Shown piece after piece: positions 19,719 through 28,482 of a DNA stretch of 50,583 nucleotides. This DNA comes from Coemansia sp. RSA 1804. Its lineage: Eukaryota; Kickxellomycota; Kickxellomycetes; Kickxellales; Kickxellaceae. Position 1 is the stretch's first letter, and each line of letters begins with the position of its first letter. The notes beneath the pieces are model-generated. The model made no database searches, had not been told where the DNA came from, and saw nothing but the letters and a program-made list of their open reading frames with translations. The translations under genes and the position numbers were made by a program. The DNA lies in the NCBI GenBank assembly GCA_027578815.1, contig JANBTH010000034.1:1-50583 (forward strand), written 5' to 3'.

Positions 19719-22286
19719 ATGTATCTTATAACAGGGCGTGGGCGGCGGAAGAGCAGCGCAGGCGCTTCAAGGATACCACCACAACCAGAACTACACTCAC
19801 AATCACTACAGCATTCACACGAGGAGAACTCTCCCAATCTTTCACAACATTATCAGCAACAACAACAACAACAACAACAGAAGCAAACACGACACATCAC
19901 ACAGCACGGTGGCAACGAACCAGCGGGTTATTTGGGTATCAGCCATAGCGACTTTGATGATGATGGTGGTGAAGACGTTGGTTTTGACGAAGCTGATCTA
20001 AATGACCCGGGACTGCTTGGTGAGCTAGAGGCAATGCGCAGAGAGATGATGGGGCTTCACCACCACAACGATTCAGTAGGCGAGACCCCTCCACGAACCG
20101 GGGCTGGGATGAGTTCCAGTCAAAGTCGTCAGGCCAACAGCGCTAAACCCAAACCCAAAACAAATGCTACTGTTGCTTCGTCTGCGCAGGGAAGTAGTGA
20201 CAATGGTATGCTGGGTATGGGCTATCATTCTGTTAACATCGACCATGAGGAAGACGACAAGGCTGTAGAGAACGTCACTGTTACCGATGCTGATATGAAT
20301 GATCCCCTGCTGCTTGCAGAGCTAGCAAAGTACTCCACCAACATCTCATCGGAAAACGCACCAGTAGAGCCGCTTTCTGCGCAGAAGCAGACTCGGGCTG
20401 GTGTAGAAACAGAAACTTTGAATGAACAGCAGCATCGAGAGTCTAGAGCGCTAGCACCGACAACTGAGCAGCAAATTGACTCTGGTCGGAAGCAGGAAGT
20501 GACCGGGCAAGCAAGGGGTGGCCAGAAGAAATCAACAACAGATCAAGCTCTGTCAAGAAAGCATGATAGTGTTGTTCTGGAGGCCTCAGCCCCTAACTAT
20601 AAGCCTAGCAGTGAGCAGTTATTGCCCGGCGCTTTTCCAGGAACAAGCGCTGGAAGAGGACAACAGCATAGCAAAACATTGACACAGCCTCAGAGCACAG
20701 CCACTGGAAGATCCCTCAACACTCCTTCAACAGCAGTGTCATCTACCTCAGGGAAGCCAACACAAAGGAAACCACCGCCCACTGCCAGACCTGCCACACA
20801 GCGCCAAAAGGGCACCCGGATTGAGCCCAACACACTCAAGGACATAGAGGTGATGAACAGCGAATTTGGAGAGGTTGCCACGAGTTTCGCAGCTATGAAA
20901 CAGAAGCTAGAGAGCCAGGTGACGCAGGCCACGAGACTTGCAACGTATTATCTCAAGACTGGGGAGAAGACGCTGGCAGTGGATTTTCACCAGCTGAAGA
21001 AGCGATCAGCAGCAGATCTTGCGGCGGTTATCTCGCTCGAGACGAACGGCAAGCGCCTACCGCCGGCATTCTTGCATCGCGAGGTGCAGTGGACGGTACC
21101 GGTGGAGCAGAGGCGCGACATATCGATCAGCGAGCTGCAAGTAGTGGTCAAGCGTGTGTTTTCGGATGGCGATCTTGCAGCAACGCTGGGAGGCAAGAAC
21201 GATTTTTACGTGCAGTGGGAGATTGGGTGGCCTCGCGACAAGAACAGCAACAGCAATAACAAGGGGTACACGCGCACGATAAAGTACAAGGAGTTTGAGC
21301 AAAAGGCCGGTGATGTGGATATCAACTACACACACAATGTCGCTGGATTTGTTGACAGACACTACGCGCGTCCGTTGCAGCGGTGGATTGAGCGCGGCAA
21401 GCTCACGATTGAGCTGCACAAGTACACGGGCATGCTGTGGGGAACGCAGGTGGTTGGCAGGGCGTCGGTGCCGCTGCTGGATCTGCGCACGCGATCCGAA
21501 GTATCGAGCGTGGTGGAGTTCAAACCAGTCTCGGAGGGGGCTGGCAGAATGGGCAGGCCTTTCATTGGCGGACCGGTGCTTGTTGACGTCGCTGCCAGGC
21601 TCCGTCTGCCGCTGACCAACAAGGCCGAGCTCGTGACACACATCGAGAGATGGATATATCTCGATAATAAGACTGCGAGTATTGGTGGTGGCTCTGGCCA
21701 AACGCAGACAGAGACTGTGTCTGAGACCCAGGGTGAGGCAAAGACAGCAGCTGCGTCTGCTCCTGCCGAGCCCCCCGTTGCTGCAGAGCAAGATTTGCAA
21801 AAGGATCATTCAGCAGTGAACGCTGAAGAACGACCTGCAAAACGTGGCAGCGATTTGCCACAGCAGACCGGAAATGATGAAAGTAAAGAGCAAGAGGAGG
21901 CGGCGCTGTCCGGTGACAAGATAGCGGAGCTGATGGACTCGATGGAAGGCATTGTGTCGAATGCGGTGCTGGAGATGGAGCTACAGCAGATCCCCGAGCG
22001 GATGAAAGCCGCGGGTGCAGGTGACACGGAGCAGACCGGTTTGCTGCGAGAGATGGAGACAGCAATCAAGCTTCGCATGAGCGTTGTGGCGGCACAGGTA
22101 GGAGCCGGAACTCTGACGATCCAGGAATACATGGAAAGCGTGAAGCGGGAGGTGCAGCAGGCCACGCAGTGGGCGCTGGCGGCGAAGAAGGGCGGCCGCA
22201 GGGATCTTGCTCTTCGCGCGCTGCGACGGGTCAAGGCGATGCGCAAGGAGCTTGAGGAGATGCAAGAGGCAATGGGCGCCGAATAG
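19719..22286 (+). CDS. CC2D1/Lgd (lethal giant discs) family protein
   Basis: From ATG 19719 the protein has 855 residues. The N-terminal part repeats an acidic motif, FDEADLNDPGLLGEL and VTDADMNDPLLLAEL, as in CC2D1 proteins. It is separated by Gln-rich and Ser-rich disorder. A helical segment (KQKLESQVTQATRLATYYLK) precedes a C2-like beta domain at about 460-640, containing FYVQWEIGWPRD, then WIERGKLTIELHKYTGMLWG and VVGRASVPLLDL, and ending with ELVTHIERWIYLD, the CC2D1 C2 boundary. The C terminus is alpha-helical, as in the family. Lgd/CC2D1 proteins bind ESCRT-III CHMP4/Snf7 and regulate endosomal sorting. In fungi this role is inferred. The true start may lie in an upstream exon ending at the ATAACAG just inside this frame (19728-19734), which would remove MYLIT. 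Confidence 0.85.
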   Translation: MYLITGRGRRKSSAGASRIPPQPELHSQSLQHSHEENSPNLSQHYQQQQQQQQQKQTRHITQHGGNEPAGYLGISHSDFDDDGGEDVGFDEADLNDPGLLGELEAMRREMMGLHHHNDSVGETPPRTGAGMSSSQSRQANSAKPKPKTNATVASSAQGSSDNGMLGMGYHSVNIDHEEDDKAVENVTVTDADMNDPLLLAELAKYSTNISSENAPVEPLSAQKQTRAGVETETLNEQQHRESRALAPTTEQQIDSGRKQEVTGQARGGQKKSTTDQALSRKHDSVVLEASAPNYKPSSEQLLPGAFPGTSAGRGQQHSKTLTQPQSTATGRSLNTPSTAVSSTSGKPTQRKPPPTARPATQRQKGTRIEPNTLKDIEVMNSEFGEVATSFAAMKQKLESQVTQATRLATYYLKTGEKTLAVDFHQLKKRSAADLAAVISLETNGKRLPPAFLHREVQWTVPVEQRRDISISELQVVVKRVFSDGDLAATLGGKNDFYVQWEIGWPRDKNSNSNNKGYTRTIKYKEFEQKAGDVDINYTHNVAGFVDRHYARPLQRWIERGKLTIELHKYTGMLWGTQVVGRASVPLLDLRTRSEVSSVVEFKPVSEGAGRMGRPFIGGPVLVDVAARLRLPLTNKAELVTHIERWIYLDNKTASIGGGSGQTQTETVSETQGEAKTAAASAPAEPPVAAEQDLQKDHSAVNAEERPAKRGSDLPQQTGNDESKEQEEAALSGDKIAELMDSMEGIVSNAVLEMELQQIPERMKAAGAGDTEQTGLLREMETAIKLRMSVVAAQVGAGTLTIQEYMESVKREVQQATQWALAAKKGGRRDLALRALRRVKAMRKELEEMQEAMGAE
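19854..19880 (+). repeat. CAA/CAG tract encoding poly-Gln
   Basis: A run of mostly CAA codons in the N-terminal part of the CC2D1 homologue encodes about nine consecutive Gln. Confidence 0.8.
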
Positions 22287-22323
22287 CACCCCCGCGTGGA
22301 TGTCTGCTGGCTGGACAATCGTC

Positions 22324-22329
22324 AATAAA
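22324..22329 (+). terminator. AATAAA polyadenylation-type signal
   Basis: AATAAA lies 38 bases after the CC2D1-homologue stop, in the 119-base gap before the convergent sirtuin stop. The two 3' UTRs probably overlap. Fungal poly(A) signals are loose, so this is suggestive only. Confidence 0.4.
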
Positions 22330-22405
22330 AGATAGATGTTTGAAGAACGGGTTGCTTAATTCTGAGGTTGTGCGAAGAGGCGCAAGAGAGAAAAATAAAA
22401 GGTGG

Positions 22406-23722
22406 CTATATACAGATGTAGACTGCGTGCTGCGATGGCTGGCTGCAGAAATCCAGACCCCCGCGCTCGGCAATGCGCACAGACCGTCTGACGGGAGGAG
22501 CCAGCTGGGCGCCACCATCGTCGTGGTCAGCGCCAGAGCGCTTCCGCTTCCTGGATGTGCACTTGTGGTCGCTGGCGGCGGAGTTCTCCTTTTCGGCGGA
22601 GCTGGGGCGTTGAGACTGCTGCTGCTTCTTCTTCTGGGCGGGCAAGCGAGAGTCAGCCGCCGACTTGAGCGTTTTGGCCCAGCGCGTGATTTTGGGCTGC
22701 AAGCTCCACTGGCGCTGGATGCGCACGCACCAGGCGTCAACGTCGCCGACGACCTGGTAGTCAACCACGCCGTCCCAGCTCTTGCCGCAGACGGGCTCGT
22801 TGTTGACGACCACCGTGATAGTCGATGCGGGAGACGCCGTGGCCAGCTGCCGCACCAGCTGCCGACACCCGGGCACCTTCAGCGTGGTGCCAAACACCAT
22901 AATGACGTTGTGCGGATCCCGCGGCAAAGGGGCGCGCCGGCGACTGCTCCCGCTGCCGATGCCGCCGCTGTCAAGAAGTGCAGCGCGACGCGAGCCCAGC
23001 GCCCGCGTGTCATGGGCGATGATCTTGGCGATGTCCTCGCAGTGCGGATGCGGCTCCTCGTATAGCACCACGGCTGGTCGCAGCGTGCCCGTCGGCAGCG
23101 AGCGCCGACCATCGGCCTGCCGCGCATCGGAGCGCATCCGACAGTCGGGGCACTCGTCGCCGGCTCCGACATCCGCCTTCGGATGCGTGGCAAAGTGCAG
23201 CGAGCTCGAGCACAGCTGGCATGTCAGCCGCTCCATCGATCCGTGGAGCGGCACCGACTGCGCGGTCTGCCACGGCACGTGGGCGGCCGAGCTCTTGGGC
23301 GCATATGGGTCCCACACAGCAAGCCCCGCCTTGCGTTCCAGCCCGTCGATGTTCTGCGTGTAGCTGCGTAGCAGCACTCCGCGGTCCGCCAGATTGCGGA
23401 TAAACCGGTGCACCACGCCCGGCTGCGCGTCGGCGCAGGTGCGGCGGAGATGCGTCATCCACCGGTAGAACACCTCTGCTGCTGCCGCCGAGCGGAACAC
23501 CACCGACGCGTCAAACAGATCGCGGCCCGTTGCTACGATGTCGCCGTGCGCTGCCTGGATCTGCTGGAACACGCCGCCTGACGACCGGAAGTCCGGCACG
23601 CCGCAGTTCACTGAGATCCCGGCCCCCGTCACCACTGCCACGCGCTTGGCTGCCGCCACGCGCTTGATGAGCCCCGACAGCGACGGGTTCTTCTTGTCGC
23701 AGAGCCGGTATGTCTCTGGCAT
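22406..23722 (-). CDS. NAD-dependent protein deacetylase, HST3/HST4-like sirtuin
   Basis: The protein has 438 residues from ATG 23722. The sirtuin core includes GAGIS (33-37) with CGVPDFRSSGGVF, the NAD-binding TQNIDGLE (122-129), and catalytic His160 in PLHGSMERLTC. It also has a zinc site C168-x2-C171 and C191-x2-C194. The Hst3/Hst4 branch is indicated by RPAVVLYEEPHPH (in place of the PxIVFFGE of Sir2/Hst2) and by FGTTLKVPGCRQLV. Those yeast enzymes remove acetyl groups from histone H3 Lys56 and guard genome stability; the substrate here is inferred. After about residue 340 the C terminus is basic and disordered, with a likely nuclear signal (KCTSRKRKRS). There is no intron. Confidence 0.93.
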   Translation of the reverse strand: MPETYRLCDKKNPSLSGLIKRVAAAKRVAVVTGAGISVNCGVPDFRSSGGVFQQIQAAHGDIVATGRDLFDASVVFRSAAAAEVFYRWMTHLRRTCADAQPGVVHRFIRNLADRGVLLRSYTQNIDGLERKAGLAVWDPYAPKSSAAHVPWQTAQSVPLHGSMERLTCQLCSSSLHFATHPKADVGAGDECPDCRMRSDARQADGRRSLPTGTLRPAVVLYEEPHPHCEDIAKIIAHDTRALGSRRAALLDSGGIGSGSSRRRAPLPRDPHNVIMVFGTTLKVPGCRQLVRQLATASPASTITVVVNNEPVCGKSWDGVVDYQVVGDVDAWCVRIQRQWSLQPKITRWAKTLKSAADSRLPAQKKKQQQSQRPSSAEKENSAASDHKCTSRKRKRSGADHDDGGAQLAPPVRRSVRIAERGGLDFCSQPSQHAVYICI

Positions 23723-24741
23723 CCTTTCTTATTATTACTACTACTTCTCTTTGGCTGCTGCGTGACAGTATGCTCTTTTGTCGCGTGGGCGCTGCTTGTT
23801 CTTGAGCGGGATAGATGTTGCTACGCTAAAAAGAGGTGCCCGCCAAAAAGAAAAATAGATAAATCTGTATGTCGGCAAAAATAAAGAGGAAAATGAAGAA
23901 AGAAAGGAAGGAAGGAAAGGAAGCCAAAAGAGCTGTCTGAGATTCACCTTTCTTTTTGAAAGAGCGCAATGAGCCGGATACAATGCCTTTGCGTGTGCTT
24001 ATCAGAGTTCAGTACAACCAGTAATTACAATCCGACGCGTCCCAGGCCTGCAAAGCGCATTCTCTGGTGGGGGAGATCCACAAAGAATGCAAAGTGCTGT
24101 GGTAAACAGATTTGTAATGATAAAAATGAAAGAGGGACGAGCCAGCTGAGCAGTACAGCTCAATACAACACAGAACAAGTCGCGTTTTCCCTTTCTTTTG
24201 CCGTGTGAGTTCTTATTGTGCCGTTGCAGGGATCAATCAGCGCCTGGCCGCCCCCTTTTCTCTCCCCCAGACGGCCGATAACGACAGTAGGGCTTTGTTT
24301 ACAATAGTACAAAAGTAAACACTCCGTGTTTGTTTACGTTAACCTGATGCAGCTGTTGGTTTTTGTTGTTGTCGTTGCTTTTCGGAAGTCGAAAACAAAA
24401 GAAAGGTTTTTTCTACATATCAGGATCAAGAATTGCGTTTGATTTGATCTGGAAGCGGCCGGATATATGTGGATATTATTTCCGTAGATAGACAGAAATG
24501 AAAGAAACCTCGAAGCTGATGCAATGGCGAAGAGAATGTGATAGAAGATGATCTGCAGCACACAACGGTTCGTCCGCCACTTGTGGACAAGCAAGAGTGG
24601 CGGTTGGATGATGACAAATGGTGGTGTCTTTAGGCGAGGATGGAGAGGGGTGCCATATGTGTTCATTGTTGTCTATTTTTTGCCGTTGGGTTGATGAGCG
24701 AGAATGCGGGTGGCCTTGGCGCCAGAAATGCCCAGGGATGC

Positions 24742-24772
24742 GATGATGGTGATGGTGATGGTGATGGTGATG
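24742..24772 (+). repeat. (GGTGAT)n microsatellite
   Basis: About five near-perfect hexamers lie just downstream of the small minus-strand reading frame. If it is transcribed, this is in that gene's 3' UTR. Confidence 0.85.
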
Positions 24773-24812
24773 GCGACCGCGTGGCAAGGGGTTGCAAAGC
24801 ACAATAAGGATC

Positions 24813-24980
24813 TCAGCTCTCCTTTTGCTGCAGCTGCTTCTTCTTCTTCTTGAGGGCACCAGCCAAAGACCGCTGTGCGGCCACAACATGGACAATGTTG
24901 GTAATGTTCGGAAGGATGTGTATATTATATGCCAAGCCATCCATAAATGTAAATAAAAACATAAAAGCCAAAGCCACCAT
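24813..24980 (-). CDS. Candidate 55-residue single-pass membrane protein with Lys-rich tail
   Basis: ATG at 24980, TGA at 24815-24813. The predicted protein starts MVALAFMFLFTFMDGLAY, a plausible membrane helix. It continues with NIHILPNITNIVHVVAAQ and ends SLAGALKKKKKQLQQKES. The second half uses GC-ending codons typical of the real genes here, unlike the surrounding spacer, and the stop is followed by non-coding microsatellite. An in-frame TGA lies six bases upstream of the ATG, so an upstream exon would have to splice within those bases. The size and layout resemble small ER or mitochondrial outer-membrane subunits, but I recognise no family. It may be chance. Confidence 0.4.
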   Translation of the reverse strand: MVALAFMFLFTFMDGLAYNIHILPNITNIVHVVAAQRSLAGALKKKKKQLQQKES

Positions 24981-25838
24981 ATATCACATTTCTGATACCT
25001 TGAGCCAAAAAAGTAAGCTGTTAACCGGTTTTGTCGCTGTTGGCTGTCTCTTTTTTCACTAGAAGTAAATCTGTGCAGAAGCTTCTTTCCACAAACAAAA
25101 TACCAAAAAAGCAAGCCAAAGCAAACAAACAAACGAAAAAATGAGATAAAGGGGGCAGGTGGGCGGAGAAAATAAAAGGGTGTTCTGTTATGCGCGATTA
25201 CGTCGTGCCCGTATTCTAACGCAGAGCTCGCATTGGACCTTTTCCTTGGGTTTTGTAATTATTTTTCCTATTTGTCGTATGTAATTTACAAAATAGAAAA
25301 ATAGGGGGAAAAAGAAGAGCACGGCTTTGGCGGTGGCAGCACTCATATTTCTCTGTCTGCTGTCGCTTTTTGTAGAAAGCGGCTGCTTGCATGCGTGCTT
25401 TTCCACAACGTAAAAGCGTCTCCCGAAACGACAGCATCAACAGCAACAACAGCAGAAATAACAGCAACAGCAACATCATCAATATCATCTTTGCGCCCAT
25501 GCACAGATAGCTGTGATCAGTTGGCTGCTTTGCCGTGTTCTAGAAAAAGAAAGAAATGAGCTCTCCAGACTGCTCAAGTGAACGAGATAGATGAATGAAT
25601 GCGTCGTGCGTCGTGCTTCTTGTTTCATTTCCTTTCATTTCAGTTTTCTGTCTCCATATACACTTTACGTCCATACACTTCTTCCTTTTTTCTTTTTGCT
25701 GCATACCACTACGACGGTCTTTTTATTATTGCACCCCTTGAAGGAGTGTCCGGTCCTTTCTTGTATTTGCAGCACATATCCCCACACCGCACCAGACTCG
25801 TTGTACGAAACGCACGCATTCACTGCATACGGGGAATA

Positions 25839-27686
25839 ATGGCAAGCAACGAGGGACTTGGGAAGACAATAGGCAGCTTTGGCGGCGGCAGAGCTCCGGT
25901 GCGGTTACGGCGTAGACAACAGATGATGCTGCTCCTTGTAATGGCTGCGCTACTGACAGCTACGTGGTACATCGCAGCTGGACTGCGACGGGTATATCAG
26001 GAGAACAGGGCAGCGGAGACCGTGACGATGCACAGACCAGGGGACAGCTACAGCTGCGCGGAAACGCAGATCGATCCGGCGGTTTTCACACACGATTTTG
26101 GAAACAGAACGCAGCCGCTTGCACTCGTTGCGGGGGCGCGCATAGACGAGCAAGATAAGAAGGTCCGCATACTGCGTGTGGAAGCCGGACGGGCGGTCTG
26201 CATTCGCGTGGTTGTTCCGCCGGCCATACCGGGAAATGGAGCAATTGGGCTGGATGATAAAGCTTCGGCGGTGGTGGAAAGACACCAGCCGCTGGCCGGG
26301 CATCCGGGGCTGTGGGACTCGATGATGGTTGATGCAGTCGGCGCCAGCACCGGGATCAGCGTACCAGTGACAATGGCAGCGGCGCCGCACATGCACATGG
26401 CCGAGCGTCGCGCTGTGCACGTGTACGAGGGCGAAGTGCGGCTGTATGACGCCGACGTATTTGCAATCTCTGGCGTTGTCGAGTTCCGTGACGCCCAGTG
26501 GAACTATGAGCCACCGACGCCCGTGCCCACACGCTATGCGCCGGAGCCGATTCATGTTGCGGTGCCCACCGTGATCCGTGTTGCAGTGCCACCGGAAAGC
26601 AGATTCCACCCGCGCAACCACCGCGCGCTGCCCGCGTGCACTCGCGCCGATGAGCCCGGCAGATGGGTGGCCGCCGACGCTGCCGCTGCCGATGGGCGTG
26701 ATGTGATTGGATTGCCAACATACAGGGGCCGCGTGTGGTTGCCGTTCGAGTGTCGGCTGCGGGAGCTCTCGAACAGCGAGTTTCTGCGGTGTCTCGACAG
26801 CGAGCGGCCGCACGCACCTCAGAGAGGCGGCAAGGCCGAGGCGTACACCATCCACTGGTTCGGCGACACCGGCACGCGGCGCGCACTGAAGAAGATCACC
26901 AGCCTGGGCGAGTGGTGCAGCAGCAACGGCGCACAGCATCGCCAGCACTGCAGATGCGACGACAGCGGCGAGATTTTCCCGCGCTTCACCGGGCAGAACG
27001 CAGTGCGCGACTCGCTGATCGAGCTGAACGACGAGGACGGCGGGTGGTCTGTGCGCGAGAACGGACGGGTGCGGCGCCTGGCGCCCTTTGCGCCGCTGGC
27101 GCGTATCTACTACCACCGCTGGGAGGGTCTGAGCGCCTATAATGGTGCCGCCGACTGGCGCCAGGCGCTACAGCCTGCCGCGCTGCGTGCGTATCCGTCG
27201 GCGGATCTGGTAATTGTTGGGCTGGGCACGCTTGATGCAGCGCTGACGCCGTTCCTCGAGTACACGCAGCAGCTGGACGATCTTGTTGCGCTTTTGAAGG
27301 CCAACTACCCTGGCCGGCATGTCATTTTGCGGTCGCCGCAGTACGCGTGCTGCCGTCTGCCGGCCGGAGCTCCGCTGCGTCGGGTGCAGAAGGACCGCAA
27401 CCGCCTGTATGGCGAGTACGCGGCGCGACTATTCGCACTCCGCTTCGGACGGCTGGCGCACAGCTGGGATGTTTCGCAGATTGCTGAGGCGCTGCCACTC
27501 GCTGTGCGTCGCGAAGTTTCCGCGTGCGCCGTGAGCAACGTTCCAGCGGCCCTGGTGGAGGTGGAGAATCATGTTTTGGCAAACAGTCTGTGTGCCAATG
27601 TCGATCCGATGCCGCTCTACTCTGGAGCCCACCGTGCTGCTGACTCAGCACGCGCGGGTGGTGCCAGCGTACAGGAGCTTCCGTAA
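25839..27686 (+). CDS. Type II membrane protein, PC-esterase/NXPE-like (SGNH) domain
   Basis: From the first credible ATG at 25839 the protein has 615 residues. A basic cytosolic N terminus (RLRRRQQ) precedes one membrane segment (about 29-48), giving type II Golgi-like topology. Residues about 270-345 follow the PC-esterase/PMR5 layout: CTRADEPGRWV, then WLPFECRLRELSNSEFLRCL, then WFGDTGTRRALKK. The last occupies the GDS position, with Thr344 where the nucleophilic serine usually sits. The C-terminal domain has DLVIVGLGTLDAA and HVILRSPQ, as in NXPE-type proteins. Relatives O-acetylate cell-wall or surface glycans. Here the substrate is unknown, and activity is uncertain because of the Ser to Thr change. 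ERG4 lies about 800 bases downstream on the same strand, with no functional link visible. Confidence 0.6.
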   Translation: MASNEGLGKTIGSFGGGRAPVRLRRRQQMMLLLVMAALLTATWYIAAGLRRVYQENRAAETVTMHRPGDSYSCAETQIDPAVFTHDFGNRTQPLALVAGARIDEQDKKVRILRVEAGRAVCIRVVVPPAIPGNGAIGLDDKASAVVERHQPLAGHPGLWDSMMVDAVGASTGISVPVTMAAAPHMHMAERRAVHVYEGEVRLYDADVFAISGVVEFRDAQWNYEPPTPVPTRYAPEPIHVAVPTVIRVAVPPESRFHPRNHRALPACTRADEPGRWVAADAAAADGRDVIGLPTYRGRVWLPFECRLRELSNSEFLRCLDSERPHAPQRGGKAEAYTIHWFGDTGTRRALKKITSLGEWCSSNGAQHRQHCRCDDSGEIFPRFTGQNAVRDSLIELNDEDGGWSVRENGRVRRLAPFAPLARIYYHRWEGLSAYNGAADWRQALQPAALRAYPSADLVIVGLGTLDAALTPFLEYTQQLDDLVALLKANYPGRHVILRSPQYACCRLPAGAPLRRVQKDRNRLYGEYAARLFALRFGRLAHSWDVSQIAEALPLAVRREVSACAVSNVPAALVEVENHVLANSLCANVDPMPLYSGAHRAADSARAGGASVQELP

Positions 27687-28482
27687 GTTCTGATTCTCTC
27701 CTCGACATCTTTTCTTTAGCCTCCTCGCTTTTTCCCCTGCAGGCTGCCAATCTGTTGGGAGCGGGGGAGGGGAAGCGCGAAAGGTCTTGATTGACGATCT
27801 ACAGTGTAACCATATGTGTTACCTTTTTTGCAAGAGTTTCCGGTTTCCGTCTTCGATATAAGCGAGAGAGAGGGGAAGGAAGTCTCTGTTGCAGCACTTC
27901 TTTCTGAGGCTGTTGTTGCCCAATATTTTGGCCCATGCATGGGATGACATTGATGTGCCCATTTGGCTTCCTTTGTTTGCAAGCGGTGTATTTTCTCCTT
28001 TTGACATGGGCACGGGCGGAATTTGGGAATCGTGGGGGGGGGGAGATCTTCGTGTTCCCACCCACCAAAAGCGCCCACTTGCTTCTTCCATCAAAAGACA
28101 GCGAGCGGGCGTATATCATCAACGGCATCTATCGTATGCTAATCAGTCCATTCTTTTTTGTATTTGGTTTTGGCCAGGGTGTCTGTTGCACCACACTCAC
28201 TTGCGCAATGGCCGCCTTGCAGCCAACGAGACAGCCAGCCAGCCAGACAGCCAGTCAATTGCCATCCATCCACCCGCTTTGCTGTATATATAGACCACGG
28301 CGGATTATGCCCATTCTGCGAGCACTGGGTCTCCTATTTCTCTTCCTATTCCTATTTCATATTAGTCTTCTTTTCCCTTGTTCATACCGTTCTTTCTCCG
28401 CCCACAATTATTTTTCTATATTTCGCCTAGCTATATTTGGATTATTCTTTAGATAAGCAATTGAACAGGAAGCCGCAGCATA
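27687..28482. other. Intergenic spacer with ERG4 promoter
   Basis: The 3' UTR of the PC-esterase-like gene and the ERG4 promoter. A G10 run lies near 28035. No sterol-regulatory element of the ATCACCCCAC type is visible. No other gene is seen. Confidence 0.45.
28285..28292 (+). promoter_or_regulatory. TATA box of ERG4
   Basis: TATATATA lies 190 bases upstream of the ERG4 ATG in otherwise mixed sequence, a plausible core-promoter element. Confidence 0.45.

Larger units (their letters stand above)
23723..25838. other. Long divergent intergenic region
   Basis: About 2.1 kb between the sirtuin (-) and the PC-esterase-like gene (+). It contains the candidate small membrane protein at 24813-24980 (-) and a GGTGAT microsatellite at 24742-24772. 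Otherwise it is AT-rich, with CAA/CAG-type simple sequence near 25432-25490. No RNA gene is recognised. Confidence 0.4.

Noticed and set aside
19321..19731. Phe/Leu-rich plus-strand frame upstream of the CC2D1 homologue
   Set aside because: T-rich promoter or intron-like sequence, with no codon structure.
22340..23065. Long plus-strand frame opposite the sirtuin
   Set aside because: Antisense shadow of a clearly coding gene in GC-rich sequence; its protein is Arg/Leu/Ala-rich with no motif.
24476..25132. Minus-strand frame of 218 residues with a His10 run
   Set aside because: The His run is the GGTGAT microsatellite; the small membrane-protein frame is in another phase and looks better.
25216..25500. 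Leu-rich minus-strand frame resembling a signal peptide
   Set aside because: The Leu run is a translation of CAA/CAG simple sequence on the plus strand; the rest is low quality.
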